Shown: positions 21,740-35,300, numbered from the stretch's first letter. The stretch: 64,000 bases of DNA from Agapetus fuscipes (GCA_951799405.1 OX637361.1:11940170-12004169); one strand, 5' to 3'. The notes: generated by a model not told the origin, from the letters alone. Program-made: numbers and translations.

Positions 21740-22273
21740 TTTGTAGCTAATTTTTAAGTTGAAACTGGGGTTTAGAGTTACTCCATGTAAATAAATGAGT
21801 GGCAATATAATAGAACTTTATATTAATCAAATATCTATAAATATAAATTCTTGCACAATATAAAACATCATTTATAATAATATAGCGTAGCAAATATTTA
21901 AATGTACATCCTAACGTAACTGCTCATTCCAGTCCCGACACACTCAGCTATACACTTATCTAAGATTCTGTTGTCCTTTTGTACAAACACTCTGGAAAAT
22001 ATGATATTATGACTATGCTATTAATTATAAGAGAGGAGTGCAAAGGATTATGTACACATAAATATATTACCTAAGTCATTCAAATGCTCCAGCTGTGTCG
22101 GCTAAAACTAAATTAAATATTCTCTTTACAGGCAAGATAAACAATCAAGATGGCACCCGACATATTCCATTTTAAATTATTTCATCCAACAAATCAACAA
22201 AAATAAAATTACTGAAGAAATCCTGCGTTATCCACAACAGTTTTAAATATAACAATCTAATTATTGTGTATTT

Positions 22274-22547
22274 GAGTCGTATAACTGCAAACGCCGTCAT
22301 CTCCAAATTTCATGATTTTTGAGATAATTATCAAATTTGATTCTGTGTAGTGTAACAAATCATTGGCTGTGTGCAACGTGATGAAAACCTCACTTAATCC
22401 TTCGTAATTTTAATTGAAAAAGTATGATTTCGTGCAAACGCCGTCATCTCCAACTGGTTCCAAATTGCGTTCAAAATTTTTTTCAAAGTTTATTTTTCTC
22501 AAAATCATCGCGTAAGGAGTTGATGGCGTTTGCATTTATACGACTCA
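22274..22547. mobile_element. TGAGTCG-tip MITE, second subtype
   Basis: Left TIR TGAGTCGTATAACTGCAAAC GCCGTCATCTCC, right TIR its complement with about four mismatches, flanked by ATTT on both sides. CAAACGCCGTCATCTCCAA recurs inside at 22434. The first 11 bases agree with the other TGAGTCG family although the rest differs. Confidence 0.65.
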
Positions 22548-23034
22548 TTTCAAAGAAATGTTTCAGTAGCTTTACAGAACACCCTGGCAATACATTTTTA
22601 TATTGTGTAGTCCACACAAATTAACCAGGGGAAAAATGTGTTAACACCCAGATGGATTTCTACGGAAAGAGCTAATTTATATTTTGAAATTATTGGTTGC
22701 TAATGACCTTAGTCACATAGACCTGTATCGTCTGTTTTCTTGGTGTTGTGTTCTGTTCACCTATTATGGCAAATCTATTCTTACTTTTAATCGAGCTTTA
22801 ATTTCTTTTAAATTAAATTAATCAATTAAACAATGGAAAAAAGTACAATAAATAACATGATTTTAATTTGTTCATTGGTCAATAATATTTTCAGACAGGC
22901 TGAGTGCTTGAGATAGAGAAGACATTTTTTTTCTTTTCATTTAGCCCCTGTAGGCACGTTATTTTGAAAAAAAATTAAAGTCATCGCGCTCTTCATAATT
23001 TTCATCCCCCTAAGAGCTCGTTCCCACTTGTTAT
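22548..23034. other. Gene-free AT-rich DNA
   Basis: No coding or repeat structure recognised. Confidence 0.35.
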
Positions 23035-23167
23035 GTGTCGGATCCGTTATTAATCGGAGGTTCCAGTGGCAGAACATTGTGTATGAAGCTATTCACACTT
23101 ATTGGAAACCAATTTTGTCCGAAATGTTCTGCCTCTGGAACCTCCGATTAATATACGGATCCGACAC
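23035..23167. repeat. Long inverted repeat (45-bp arms)
   Basis: GTGTCGGATCCGTTATTAAT and onward to AGAACATT (23035-23078) pairs with AATGTTCTGCCTCTGGAACC to GGATCCGACAC (23123-23167) with few mismatches; the loop is 44 bases. Probably a small MITE; a hairpin RNA source is possible if transcribed. Confidence 0.7.
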
Positions 23168-23169
23168 CT

Positions 23170-23996
23170 CTACTCGCTCTAGGAGTTCAAATCGCCCCCA
23201 GGTAGGGGACCAACGGTATAAAGTATCACTAAAAATATACACAAACGCAAAGAAATAAGAAAATACTTATTGTTGTGAAATTACTTATAAAGCTGAATTT
23301 TTTGCAGCATATAATGTACTCGGATATAGGTAAAATTAAAATTGGTAAGTCTAATGATGAATTTATTTTATTTAACTGACAAAGTTACATAATCCTTGAA
23401 TTATTTCACAGATGTAACCAATTAAGTTGGTACGTCATCATATTTTGCATTAATACCACATAAAAACAAGATTTCTGGCGTATTTAATTTTGTGTTTTTA
23501 AAATTTCTAAATTATAACCTCCAAATGTATGGCAATGTCAGAAAACGTTAGATTCAAACTATTTTGTATGGATGAGAGACCAGTGCCTCTGGTTTTCAGA
23601 TTCGGAACTAATCCAGCCAGGTGGCCACATTTGGACCTCATTTGATGCTTGTATTAGTAGGGCAGTGTGGTGAGGTGCATCATGTGGCGGCACACGCATA
23701 CACCCACCTATTAATACTTTAGTACTTGACCTGTCTGAACCAGGCATAAGGTTGTAGAGTGGAATGAAATAGAATAATATATAGAATACACTAGCCACAT
23801 ACAAACTAATCTATCCATACTACTGTGAGAATAAAGCACCTTATTTTATCTAAATTCAATCCTTGGTGCGTGTATTTTGTTTTGTGAATTGTGGGTAGAT
23901 TGAATTTGATTTTCACACACGACAGGCACTGTGCAGGTTTGTAAAAGTAGGGGGAAAATATTAAAAATTACTATAAGCATTTCATGAATCATAATT
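23170..23996. other. Gene-free AT-rich DNA
   Basis: No gene pattern. About 23570-23790 is somewhat GC-richer with GTGGCGGCACACGCATACAC, but no family recognised. Confidence 0.35.
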
Positions 23997-24126
23997 TGGG
24001 TCTAGAGCCAAAGTTGGCAATCTTGTTTTTTTTTTTAATTAGATAAATATGTGGAAAACACGAAAAATGTTTCCATCCATTTATGAAAGAAATCCTATAC
24101 TGTCATCTTTGATTCTATTCGACACA
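23997..24126. mobile_element. TGAGTCG-family MITE, copy 2 (degraded)
   Basis: Left TGGGTCTAGAGCCAAAGTTG GCAATCTTG; right ATACTGTCATCTTTGATTCT ATTCGACACA. Interior GTGGAAAACACGAAAAATG as in copy 1. Confidence 0.5.
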
Positions 24127-24734
24127 ATGGATCGGTATTTTAAAAATCAAAGTCTAGCATTTGATTTATTTTTTACTTTCATCATGTGGCCTTGAATTCA
24201 AAAAAAGGAATACATTAACGTTATTTAATTAATTTGTAACATAATCTAAACTTGTTTTCATGTAGCTTTTTAAAAAATCAGCTCTTGTACAAAATATTTG
24301 AGATATATTAAGGGTAATAATAAATAAATAAATGCAATTTCTTTATCACTTTATAAATAAGGGTTTATAACCAATATGAGTCAAATGAGAAACTTTAAAA
24401 TGAGGATGTAACTGGCATCCGGCAATTAGATGTTGTACAAAATCAAAATCAATCTTAAATTTGGAAACCAAAAATAAATCATGGATTTTTTTTATACATT
24501 GATATCATTCTCAGTAAAAATTCCAGATAGCCATCTGTGATTTCATACAACGCATTCATTCATTATTTTTAAGAGATATTATTTTTGGACAATAATCTCA
24601 TGGTCAAGTTTTCCTGCCAAAATGTCTTCTTGTGTTGCAATTAAAAAAAAAATGCCAACCATTAGCAACTCCAAATGTACCTACTAAATAAGTCATATGG
24701 AGCCAATCGCTGAAATCTATTTTTTTTAACCCCC

Positions 24735-25025
24735 TACCTTCAGGTCACTTTCCGAATAATAGACAAAAAATAATCAAGAATCAAAACCACAATGTACGTA
24801 CCCCTGACTTTTAAAGAGTTTGTATAAAAATTACGAAACGTCAAACAAACAACCGAGCGTTTAGCCTGCCCTTGAGGAACTAACTTGTCAGGACTTATAA
24901 TGACATGACTTTGGAACTCAGGCGGTTTAAAGTTTTCAAATACATTATTTTTTCTCAAGCGCATACGCGATATGGGATGTAGCAGAATGGTACATTCAAA
25001 GTTTGCATATCGCGTACGTTCACAT
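24735..25025 (-). repeat. Unclassified 290-bp interspersed repeat, copy 1
   Basis: Matches 49075-49385 in the opposite orientation over its length: ACCTTCAGGT, CCACAATGT, GACTTTTAAAGAGT, GCCTGCCC, TCATGTCATTA complement, GGGATGTAGCAGAATGGTAC and CAAAGTTTGCATATCGCGTA. Confidence 0.55.
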
Positions 25026-25755
25026 GTATAGGGCGGAACTAGGAAATAGGGAGGACAGAAAAACAGAATTTATTTTTCTCCGCTTCTATTTGCTCTTTTT
25101 TTAAATCCTACATTGCCACCTTTGGTCCTATAAACCCAAATAACCTATACATCTCTTTCTGAGATGAGGCAGGTGTTCTGTATAGTGCAATGCACCTTGT
25201 AACGGATAACATATCTTGGACATGTCCAATAGACAAAGACTGAAAAGAAAGCTGTGTCGTCGTTCCCATATCTTCTTTCAATTCATCTATATTCTCGATC
25301 AATTAAGTCTAAATTTTGCATGAGAAGTGAATTTTGTGCAAAGAAAAACTTACATAAATCAATACCTTGAGATAGGGTTGTTTTAAAGCTATTAAACAGT
25401 AATCTAGAATTGTTTTTCTCATTTTTATCCCTTCATTATGATGCATGCATCAAGTTAGTGAGAAAATTTCATAGAAAAACACAATCTGAAGAAACACATT
25501 TGGACTAAGAACTGTAAATTAAATCTTTGTAGGGTCACAAAATTTGTCACCTTTACGACTCATCAGAATCTTCAGCTGTTTACATGTAAGCAAGTATATG
25601 TCAGGGGCGAGTATCCAATACAGGCGTTTGTATCAATAAGTTAGGCAGCAAATGGTAATGGCAACAAATGGTGAGATTTAAAGTATTTTTATTCACATCC
25701 TGTGTTTGAATTTACATTAATTCACTTTTTAATCTTTTCAGCTCTATCTCCTTAA

Positions 25756-26046
25756 ATGCAACTAAGCTATTCATATAATGCCTTTTCGAAGGAGTCGCAT
25801 ATGGCGGGTGAAACCTATTCATTTTCACAAGACGGTCGGCCTTCTGTGTAAGTGGAGGTTTTACTATTACCGAGGGAGCAGATTTTCATTTCTTGCAAAA
25901 GCTGAGTAAACCTTGCAGATATTTCAATTTTAGGCTTGAAATAAACACCGCAACGGGCAATCTTTTCTGACACTCAAGGTGGGAATCGAATCCAAGCCCT
26001 ATGGCATTGAGAGCAAGCGCTCTACCAACCTATCTATCAAACAGAC
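25756..26046 (-). mobile_element. SINE-A, degenerate copy
   Basis: Complement of SINE-A from the TGCAACTAAGCTA 3' end through CCTTTTCGAAGGAGTCGCAT to the tRNA-like head (GAATCGAATCC B-box complement; CTACCAACCTATCTATC). Confidence 0.7.
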
Positions 26047-26700
26047 CTATTTCCCTCAATATGTAGATTTGATTAAAAAGCAACAGGAAGAAAAATTTTA
26101 ATTAGCAGATTCCTTGTAATGGACTTTTTGGAAGTTTAAAGACAACATTCTACATTCCTAACTTCACTACCTAACAGTTAATCTAAATTCATCAAATCAA
26201 TTTTTTTCTTTTACAAAAATTGACGTAGAATTTAAAAAATGCTGAAATTTGACTATCCGTTTTTTCTACCCACTCAAAAAACCATTCAAACAGTGAAAAA
26301 GTCATTAAAAAATGCACAATTTTTGTCTAGCTGCGATTCTTGATTTGTAAAATAAAAGAAATAGGGTGTTAAGAGTGGAGCACAAGTTTTAATTGAATCG
26401 TTAAGTGTGTATATACATAATTTCCCTACACAAATTTAATTATTAGATTTGTCTACAAATGAATGGCAGTGAGATGTGACACCCTCACATTATTGTATCA
26501 CAACATCCAACCTCCTAATCACAATGGATCGTTTATCTATGAACATTTCTACATTTGTAAACAGGAAATGGCAATAAGAAAAGACAGATGTTTTTATAAT
26601 TCTTGGCCCTTAATTTAGTACAAAATAGATCATGTGGCCCACAATATCACATGAATTTGACATGCCTTCTGTAGGTGATAGAACGGAAAGCAATCATAAG
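26047..26700. other. Gene-free AT-rich DNA
   Basis: No gene or repeat recognised. Confidence 0.35.
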
Positions 26701-27095
26701 GAGAATACCATAGAGAAACATAATGTGGAAGACAAACAACTCTGTTATCTTCGCCCTCAGAGGAGTTGCCCCTTTGTACTTGTGTGAATTGTGCAGAGTC
26801 GACCAGATAGGTGGAAAACGACACACTCTTCGTTCTGCACAGGGTGACGCCGTAAACAGGCTTCATCTGCCACTTCGACGGAACAGAACTGGTTTCGGAG
26901 ACAGGGCTTTTAGTTCGGCTGGTCCATCCTGCTGGAATAGTCTACCTCTGGAGTTGAGAACACAGACCAGAGTTGGCAGTTTCAGGAAGTTGCTTAAGAC
27001 ACATTTGTTTAACAGAAGCTTCAACACGTAAAAGCACCCTTGGGGTGGCTAGTGCCACTAAACGGCGCTATTTACAAATTGGCCAATTATTATTA
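26700..27095 (+). mobile_element. CR1/L2-like LINE 3' end
   Basis: A frame open from 26723 reads ALRGVAPLYLCELC, RRNRTGFGDRAFSSAGPSCW, NSLPLEL and FRKLLKTHLFNRSF, stop 27029-27031. The 3' tail is GGCGCTATTTACAAATTGGC followed by ATTATTATTA. Better preserved than the copies at 4135 and 12395. Confidence 0.8.
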
Positions 27096-27352
27096 TTAAC
27101 AAGATGAATTGACCAAATACAGATAACTTCAGAGCAAGGTGGATATGCAAGGTGCATAAACTAGATAGTTTTAGTTGATTGCCATTTGTTTCTCTGTAAA
27201 AAGGTGCGAGTATTGTCAATATGAGCAAGCCTAAATGCCGCGCGCCCATTGGCCCACACCATAATAACAGAGATTGGCTGTTTCTACTTTTCCTCTAGAA
27301 CTCTGTGCGATATTGACGCGGTGCACTATGATTGTGAGCACAAAAAATGATC

Positions 27353-27478
27353 ATTTAATTTTCAAAAATGCTTTTCGCTGGGTTGAAAAGTTTTGTCTCC
27401 CTTTATCAATTCTAGCGGTGGCCAAGCATGTAAAGGGCTCTTGGGGTGCGATTTACTCCAAAGAAATTTTGAAGTGAA
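27353..27478 (+). mobile_element. SINE-B body fragment
   Basis: GCTTTTCGCTGGGTTGAAAA, then GCGGTGGCCAAGCATGTAAA GGGCTCTTGGGGTGCGAT, matching the SINE-B body and the ATT-type tail start. Head missing. Confidence 0.5.
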
Positions 27479-27479
27479 C

Positions 27480-28326
27480 TGCAAACAAGGTTTATAAAAA
27501 CATCCAATTTTACTTATTTGTAAGTCTAAAGACAGAGAGAGGGTTTACACTAGCGAAACACTATTAATGCTATCGAACAAATTGACAATCATATGAACTG
27601 AAAGAGTTAGTTTACAAACAAATATTTTTCTTTCAATATTTGGAAAATACCATTAGTTCAATTGCTGTTTTTTTTTTATAATTAGGATTGATTGCCAGGT
27701 CTTGTACTAAGAATTAATTGTTTTTTTTTTTTGCTAAATCATGAACCTTTTTCAGTTTTTTTTTGTCAAGTTTTATCATGTTATTTAAAATAAAAACAAA
27801 TTGTTTCATTGTATAAAAGAATATAACCTCAATCACTGTAAAATTTAGTATCTGAGAAATATGATAAGTGTTAAAAAAAGGAACAATATCACAATTACTT
27901 TATTTCATAGTTTATACTCAAAATGTATTGTTTTACAATGAATACATTGCCATCGTCATATGGTAAATTTGTGTTAATGGAAAATGGAGCCGGCACATTT
28001 AAATCAGGGAAAAAATGTGACATCACTTGGCCTGGTTGTTAGGCACTTGCGATTGGTTGAAGGACCTTCGCTCCGAATTCCACCTTACCATCTTGGCCCC
28101 GTCTCCATACAAAATGAAATATTTCACTAGAGACAGGACATACAGTCATCCTTCATTACAATATTATTAAAGCACTACGAACTGTATTTATCACATCTGG
28201 CATGGGATTTCTTTGTCTTCACAATGCCGCAGAATGAAAATAAAACTGCAATTAAGTATGTGGAATATATTTTTCTTCTAGCCAAAGGAAATTTGAATGC
28301 AAACTTCATTGATACGCTGCCTTATT
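27480..28326. other. Gene-free AT-rich DNA
   Basis: No gene or shared repeat recognised. Confidence 0.35.
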
Positions 28327-28557
28327 TCTTGTTTACCGTATACGCCATTGAGAAAATTTTACATGAGCAATGTTTGCATGTGTACTGGACCAATGTGTCT
28401 TATAAAAACAAGAAATTTATTTAAAAAATATTTAAAAGAACTCTCACATTATCGAGTTTTACGGTTTTTCTTAGCTCAGATTGTGTAGAATTTGATTCAT
28501 AAGACAACTGCATGGAAAAGTCATGTTTGACAAGATTGGCGTATACGGTAAACAAGA
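28327..28557. mobile_element. 231-bp MITE with TCTTGTTTACCGTATACGCC ends
   Basis: The 21-base left end (TCTTGTTTACCGTATACGCC A) recurs as an exact complement at the right (28537-28557). No clear target duplication; interior is noncoding. Confidence 0.6.
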
Positions 28558-29386
28558 ACAGGGGGAGCGGATAGGTTGTTAAAAGTATACATCGACTGCT
28601 CCAAGGAAGAAGGAAGTAACTTTGGAATTGAGGTTTTTGACTTACTTCCATTTCTGAAGGTAACAAATCATTATCTTCATTCCAAGATGACAGCCGTGTC
28701 TCTATCTCTTTTAAATTTGTTAATAAATGAATGTAAAAAATAGTTTAGGCATTGTTCTCCATGGAATAAATAACATTCATTTGGCTTTCCTGCAAAACTA
28801 TCTTTTTTGACTTAGTGCTGTCTTCCTTGGAGCAGTCGACATGTGCAACGAGGAATATAAATGAGCAATGCTTTGTTCAACAAGAGAAAGCTCATGAGCG
28901 CTCTTGACTCATGCGATTTCAGTTGGGAATAAATAAGTAATTTGGTTGAAATGGTGCTGCCGTATGAAAACGGAACGTGTCGTCTGTGTTGCGATTGAAA
29001 GTCCTAATTCCTAAAACGTAGATAGAAAATAAAGTAATCTCTATAAGTAGCAACAATGATCCTTAAACTATAATACGTGTCACTCAAACATTTGCAAAAA
29101 TATACATACATACAGCGAGAATCCATTACTTTACAATTATTATAACATAGGATAGGGGTGAACTTATGTATAAAAAATATAATTATACGGTACTTACACA
29201 CTCTGTTACAGCATCACTTGATAGTTACAAAAGAAAATATGCATATCTTACAGTTATTTACACGAGTTAAATTAAAAATACACGTTTGTACTTTGAGAGG
29301 ATGACCTACCCGATGAACCAAAACATATGCCTAACGTAACACTAGGCAATAGAAAAATATGTGATCTGTCGGCGGGGCGGGGGGGT
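28558..29386. other. Probable upSET 3'UTR or intergenic DNA
   Basis: Lies downstream of the upSET stop on the minus strand. AT-rich; no coding pattern. The polyadenylation site is not identifiable with confidence. Confidence 0.35.
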
Positions 29387-32300
29387 TTATCTGTTGAGGA
29401 GGGGGGGCGGGGGGTCGGGGGGGTGCGGGGGCGCCGGGCACAGCTCCAGCAGACCCAGGCCCGCGGGGAGACTCGAGACCACTGCAACAAATCACATTCT
29501 TAATTAGATATTCAGTTGGGACTAAAATAAAGGTGAAGCATTGTGAATAATAAGAGTTGTTTGCGCCAACGCGACATCTTTTGGTCATCCTGTAAATTAA
29601 TATCCTTATCCACAACTTGCCACTATAATCTATAATCTATAATCTAAGTTGCAAAGATATATTCATTTAAAGCTCTCAGATGTATGCCCACAAACCAACA
29701 AGTGTAGTTCGCGCTTACAAATGCTGAATGTGTACTTACAAATAAAATCCAAACCTCAAATGAACATAAGCCCCACAACTTTTGCCGACCTTCCCACAAT
29801 TGCCCAAAATCTGTTTTAACTTCCTGTATTGCTACTTGTGCTAGATCCTTCGTGTAGGAAGGTCGTCAAGCCCGACTTGTGCTGAATCCTTCATCTAGGA
29901 AGGTTATCTTCAGAACAGTCAAGCAAGTCAAGATAAAATCATATTTGCGTGTTCTCCAAGTGTGGCAATCTTGTGTGGCAATTAATTAAAATTAAACCTC
30001 ATATGAACATACACCCTGCAACTTTTGCCGGCCTTCCCTGAAACAGGGGTGACATTGGCAAAGTGAATCATTTTTCACAGTATGGGTGGTCAGCCTCATA
30101 CCAACCTACAAGTCAAGGAAATAAGTAAAGAAGATAATAATTTGATAATTTGTAACATTTAGAATTTTCAGATTTATTTACATCGCCTGGCAAGAAAGAG
30201 GTCGACATAAGCAACCTAAAATTAATGGAAAGAGCTGTGTGTATGTGTTGATTGTAACGGGGGCATGCGGAGCAGGATGTGATAATAATTGTCCCGACCT
30301 GTCTGTGAGCACGAGGTGGTTTCTTCATCGTCCTGCAGGGAGACACCAAACTCTTTCCTCAGCCGGTCGTTCAGCTTGTCTCTCTGCTTCTCCAGGAGCG
30401 ATGTCTGCGCTTGAGTCTGTGCTGCTGCTGTGGTGCTCAGCCCGCCCAAATCTACATCTGTACAGTCAATATGTTGGATTAATCACAAATTCTATCGTAG
30501 GTGTAAATAGACAATCTTTGCCGCAGCATACTTGCTCTCTCCATTATGTGTTTTGACACCCAATTACAACCCATGCCATAATGTCTTAAGATAATGCCTT
30601 TTTCCTTTAAAATTTGACAATTTTATCAATCACAAGATTTATACCGCATGCATCTAAGTTCGGACTGCTCCGGGCACAGTACGCACGCGGCAATACTGCC
30701 ACCTTTCTAGAAACATTTTTACATTCGTCAGAGTATTTTTGTACATATGGAAATGCAACTGTGAAGTTTTTTGTTCTCTTTCTTACTAATGACCGTTTTC
30801 GTAAGTAGGTTGAAACAGATATATTATATTGTCTATTTTCGTTAAAATAATCTCTAGTCCACGGATATCATTAGTCAATGGAAATATGTGTATTTTTTAA
30901 GTCAACAGCTATCTTTCTATATCTATATTCCCCTGGTAGTGTCACTCACCCATGGTCCGGTACAGCGAGTGTTTGTGTGAGAGGTGCGGAGGTGTCCCCG
31001 GGGGTGAGGGGGAGGGCGACATGGAGGGGGGCGTGGCGGGCGCCTGGCTGTTGCTGCTGCTGCTGCCGCTGCCCCCGCCCTCGGCTCCCTGCGACGTGGT
31101 GCAGCCCGCCTCCTCCACCGACACACTGCGGGACTGCGTGTGCCGCTTGCGGTACTCGCTGATGGACAACTGACAACACACACATCACAATCAGGACAAA
31201 GGCTTTAACTTTAACCCGAGTATAAAGATTATCATTTAAGTTAGATCTATCTACAAAAGTTTTACCAAAAAAAAATTATTTTTCACATTATGGTGCCTTT
31301 CTGGGGTTATTTTATTGTAGGACATCTTGAAAGAACAGATAATGAACGACTAACAAAGAAAGTGTACAGAGGAAATGTCTGAGGAAAGTGTGTAAGGGGA
31401 AGACCAGGAAGAGATGGATATACCAAATAGTTGAGATTGCGCAAGAATGGAACCAGCAGAGTGAGAATAAGAGAAGAGTATGAATGAAGAAAGTGATGAA
31501 TGTTGAAGAGATGAAAGGGGTATGCAAGGACAGAAAAAAGGGGAGACGCATTTGCGTAGGTACCGGCCATCCCTAGTAGAGCAGCGGCAGGATACAGTAA
31601 CAGTAGTTTTTGGTATGTCCTGCACCATGACATCTCATTTCAGTTAAAATCTTGAAACAAAAATAACTTGCCAAAAAAAACCTACTTTTTAACTCTTCGG
31701 GCCGCAAGAAAGTAAAAAAATCCCAGATTAAGGAATCCATTTTGTATTTACTACTAGCTGTACCCTGCCACCCCTTGTGGTGGCTCAGTCTGGTCACTGT
31801 TACTGCATTGATAAAAGCGAATCACGTTTTTAGAGCTATCATAAGGTGAAAATAGTTATAGCATATATTTCTGCTTTCACTTTCTTTATTGCTCCAGTTT
31901 TTTTTATACAAAAGACCAAGTGGGCATTTACACAATGACTCGCATAATTTTCATCGCAATCGGTTTAATAGGTTAGGAGTTCATGAAGGACAAACATACG
32001 CACATACATTCGATTTTATATAATAGATGGGTGACATTAGATAGTCGAGCTGTATTTTTAATGTTGGGAGCCCATTTAGTTATAGGTGAGAGTGTTTACC
32101 TTTCTCCTGACTGGTTTGGGCTTGTCCACGGGGGGCGGGTGCAGGCGGGGGTCCATGGCGCGGCAGGGGAACAGCTTGGTGGGCGTGGTGAGGCCGGGCG
32201 CCTCCCCCAGCACGCCGCACAGCAGCACACTGTTGTGGGAGTCCATCTGGCTCACGCGCTCCAGGATCTCCTGCACCATCTTGGTCTCGTCGTGTGACGA

Positions 32301-35300
32301 CCGCTCGCTGAACAGCTGCCCGTCAAGATTGGCCGTCATGTTAATGGCGTTCTTGATTACGTTCATATCAGGAATGGTGGCTTCAGACTCGTAGTCCACT
32401 TCTGAAGCTAGATGGAAGCTTGAGATTGTTTTTGATGTGGAATCGACACTCGCATCGGAGGACACTTGAGTTTCTTCCGTACAAGGCTGCGGCTGTTGCG
32501 GCTGTTCCTGCTGCTCTTGGGGCTGTAACCTGTCACTCGGTTTATCTTCAGGATGATCAGTTTCCATCTCAGTTGTATTGTCTGCAGTCGCATCCACATT
32601 GTTTTCAACAGTTTCCGAGGTCAGTTTCACTCCGATTGTTTGGTTGGCCAGAACACACAAGTCAAAGTTTAAATTCACCTTCTTTCTCTTCTCCTTTGGT
32701 GGTTTCTTGTTCCTGATCTTCAGGATCTGGATGTTCTCGGTGTGGAATGAATGTATTTTCTTCTGGATGTCGTCCATCTCGTCCAGCAGGGGAGAGGAGT
32801 TCCCGCTGGTCTCGGCGGAGTGCACATTGCTGGGAGGTTCACTCTTGGTTTCCCCTTCTCCCTCCGCCTCCGCCTCTGGCTTTTGTTCCTCTTGAGTAAC
32901 TGAGGGTTCCTCCTCCGCGATATTGCTGGTAGCCGCCTCGCAGGTGTCCTGCATCTGGATGCTCTCCACCTTGTTCTCCACACACTCCTCTATCTCCATA
33001 TTCTCAGGTTGGTAATTGCACTTGTCTATGTTATTCTCGTAATGGCACTTGTCGTCCTCTCTCTCCTCCTCAGGTTGCTTACATGCTGTCTCCTCTTCCT
33101 GTGCTTTGTGCTCAGCCTCAGTTTCTTCCTGTGAGTTGCTGTTGCCGTCCATGCTGAAGGAGCTAGTCTGTGGGAGTTCCACTTCCTCATGTATTACAGG
33201 ATACTTCACTTCCGACAATAATTCAATTGACTTCTTATCGACAGATAGTTTATTGGGTGTTGACAACAATCTGTTAAATGGACTGTCTTCACTCTGAAAA
33301 AAAATTAACATCAAGATATAATAAGAATCCACACCTGCTGTCATTTTATCTTAAATAAGAGTCAGCTGTCTACGATCTTAAATTTAATACAATACAACGG
33401 TCATAGACAAACATTACAGGCTAATTTCTGAGTGAGAGTTTATGCGATTGTTTAGACTTACATGATTGTATGCCGGTTGTTCCAGGGTCAGAGACTCTCT
33501 CGCCAGCCGCCTTTTCTTGAGCGGGGTCACCATCTCATTAGGAGGTGACTCTGCAAACAAAACATACTCTACACACAGCGTGACGCAACAGCTCTTTATA
33601 ATGTAGATGGAGCAGAGTGGTCACAGGACTTGTAGGCAACTTACTGAGTAGTGCATGCAATATGTATGTATATTACGCAATGTCAAATAAAATCATGAAA
33701 ATAAACTAAAGTTACAAAGGGACACACTCATGGCACTAAATTGCTTCAGATTTAGGTGGCAATAAGCTAGGTGTGACTGTCAAGTTAGACCCTATTGCAC
33801 CCCTGCGTTAGTTCCAGAATTGGCAGAATCAAATTAGCTGGGCAAACTTTCCATAAACATTACATGATTATTTAAGCAATTTAAGTAATACTGAATTATA
33901 GTATCCCTCACCAGGCAGGAGATTAACAAAATATTTTTCAAAAAAATGCAACACCTTCTAATTTACCTTTCCCACTCTAGATTGAAAGCAATTTAGGATA
34001 ATGAGTGTGCGCTCAAAGTAAAAATATTGACTGATAAAAATAGCAATAAAATAAATGCGCACAGTGGTTATTTATTTCTTTCAAGATTTCAAATGCTGAT
34101 AAAACAGTAATGCAAAGTATTCAGTAAAAGAAAATAAATGTGCAACATTCGCAGACCTAGTTGCATTGGGTATTTGCCTAAGTCATGTGACCACAGTTTG
34201 CAGGATGGGGTGTCATGTTACCTGCCGTTGGTGAATCACTCTCCTCGCTGATGGCCTGCCTGAGCCACCTCTTCTTGGCACTGTGTTGCTGGGGCCTCAG
34301 GGGCGTCACCACAGGCTCTGGGGGCTCCGGTGCCACTAGCCCTCCTCCCCCGCCACCTCCCATCCCCCCTGCTTCACACAGCTCCGCCCCCTCAAGCCGC
34401 ACGGAAGAAGAACTCCGCAGCGAGCGCTTCACCGGACTGGGAGTCGGCTTAGAGTTACGTCGGAACTTTTTAGGTGTTTTATTTTGGTTGTTGAATGTCT
34501 TCTTGGTGTTTCTCTGTGTGAATGATAGTGGAGACCGACTTGGCGACGATGAGTCTTGCATGGCGGACAGGTTTTCGGGTTCCGACTGTTCGCTTCCGTA
34601 ATTCTTTTCCGGAGACGAATCCGCGCTGATGACTCCGCCGCTCAGATTTCCTATCATGGTGCTGGCGGCCCGGACGAGATTTTCAATGGATTTGGGTCCC
34701 TGGAAAGACTGCTTGTCGATGAACGGGTGCGTCCTGTTGTTGTTCTCGGTGACGTTTGGGAAGTAAGGCGTGTCGATCTCGGGAGACTTGCTCAGCCACT
34801 CATTCATGATGGCCTTCTTTGTCTTGGGGAACTTGAACGTGGACTCCAAGGGACCCACGGCCGCCTCCACAAACAGGCAGGCAGAGCTCAGGCCCACCTT
34901 CACTCTCTGCCAACAACAAATAACATAAGCAATCATAAATCAAACTGTTTTTTTGTAAAAAAAAATACAATGGACTTTCACAGTGTGAACCACCAAACCC
35001 TAACAAATATAATATATCAAACCAGCAGCGGCTCTAGCTAAAACTCGCGGGAGGGGATGACCTTGAGAGAAAATCTTATGCTCACCTGTGCCCTGGCCAT
35101 ACACTGCACCAGTCACCTGTTCCCACCTGCTCACCACCATACAGTAGGCGGGCAGAATAAGGGAAACATCACAAGGCTGATGATGCACAAGCCTCTTCAA
35201 TCATTTGATTGTTTTCACATTTTTATTTAAGTAAGAATCACAATGAATCACAGTAATTAATAATAAAAAAATGTTTATTCACAATCGCATAAAACAAAAT

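Noticed and set aside
32086..33297. Plus-strand frames opposite upSET exon 8
   Set aside because: Antisense shadows of a GC-rich real exon; no family motif.
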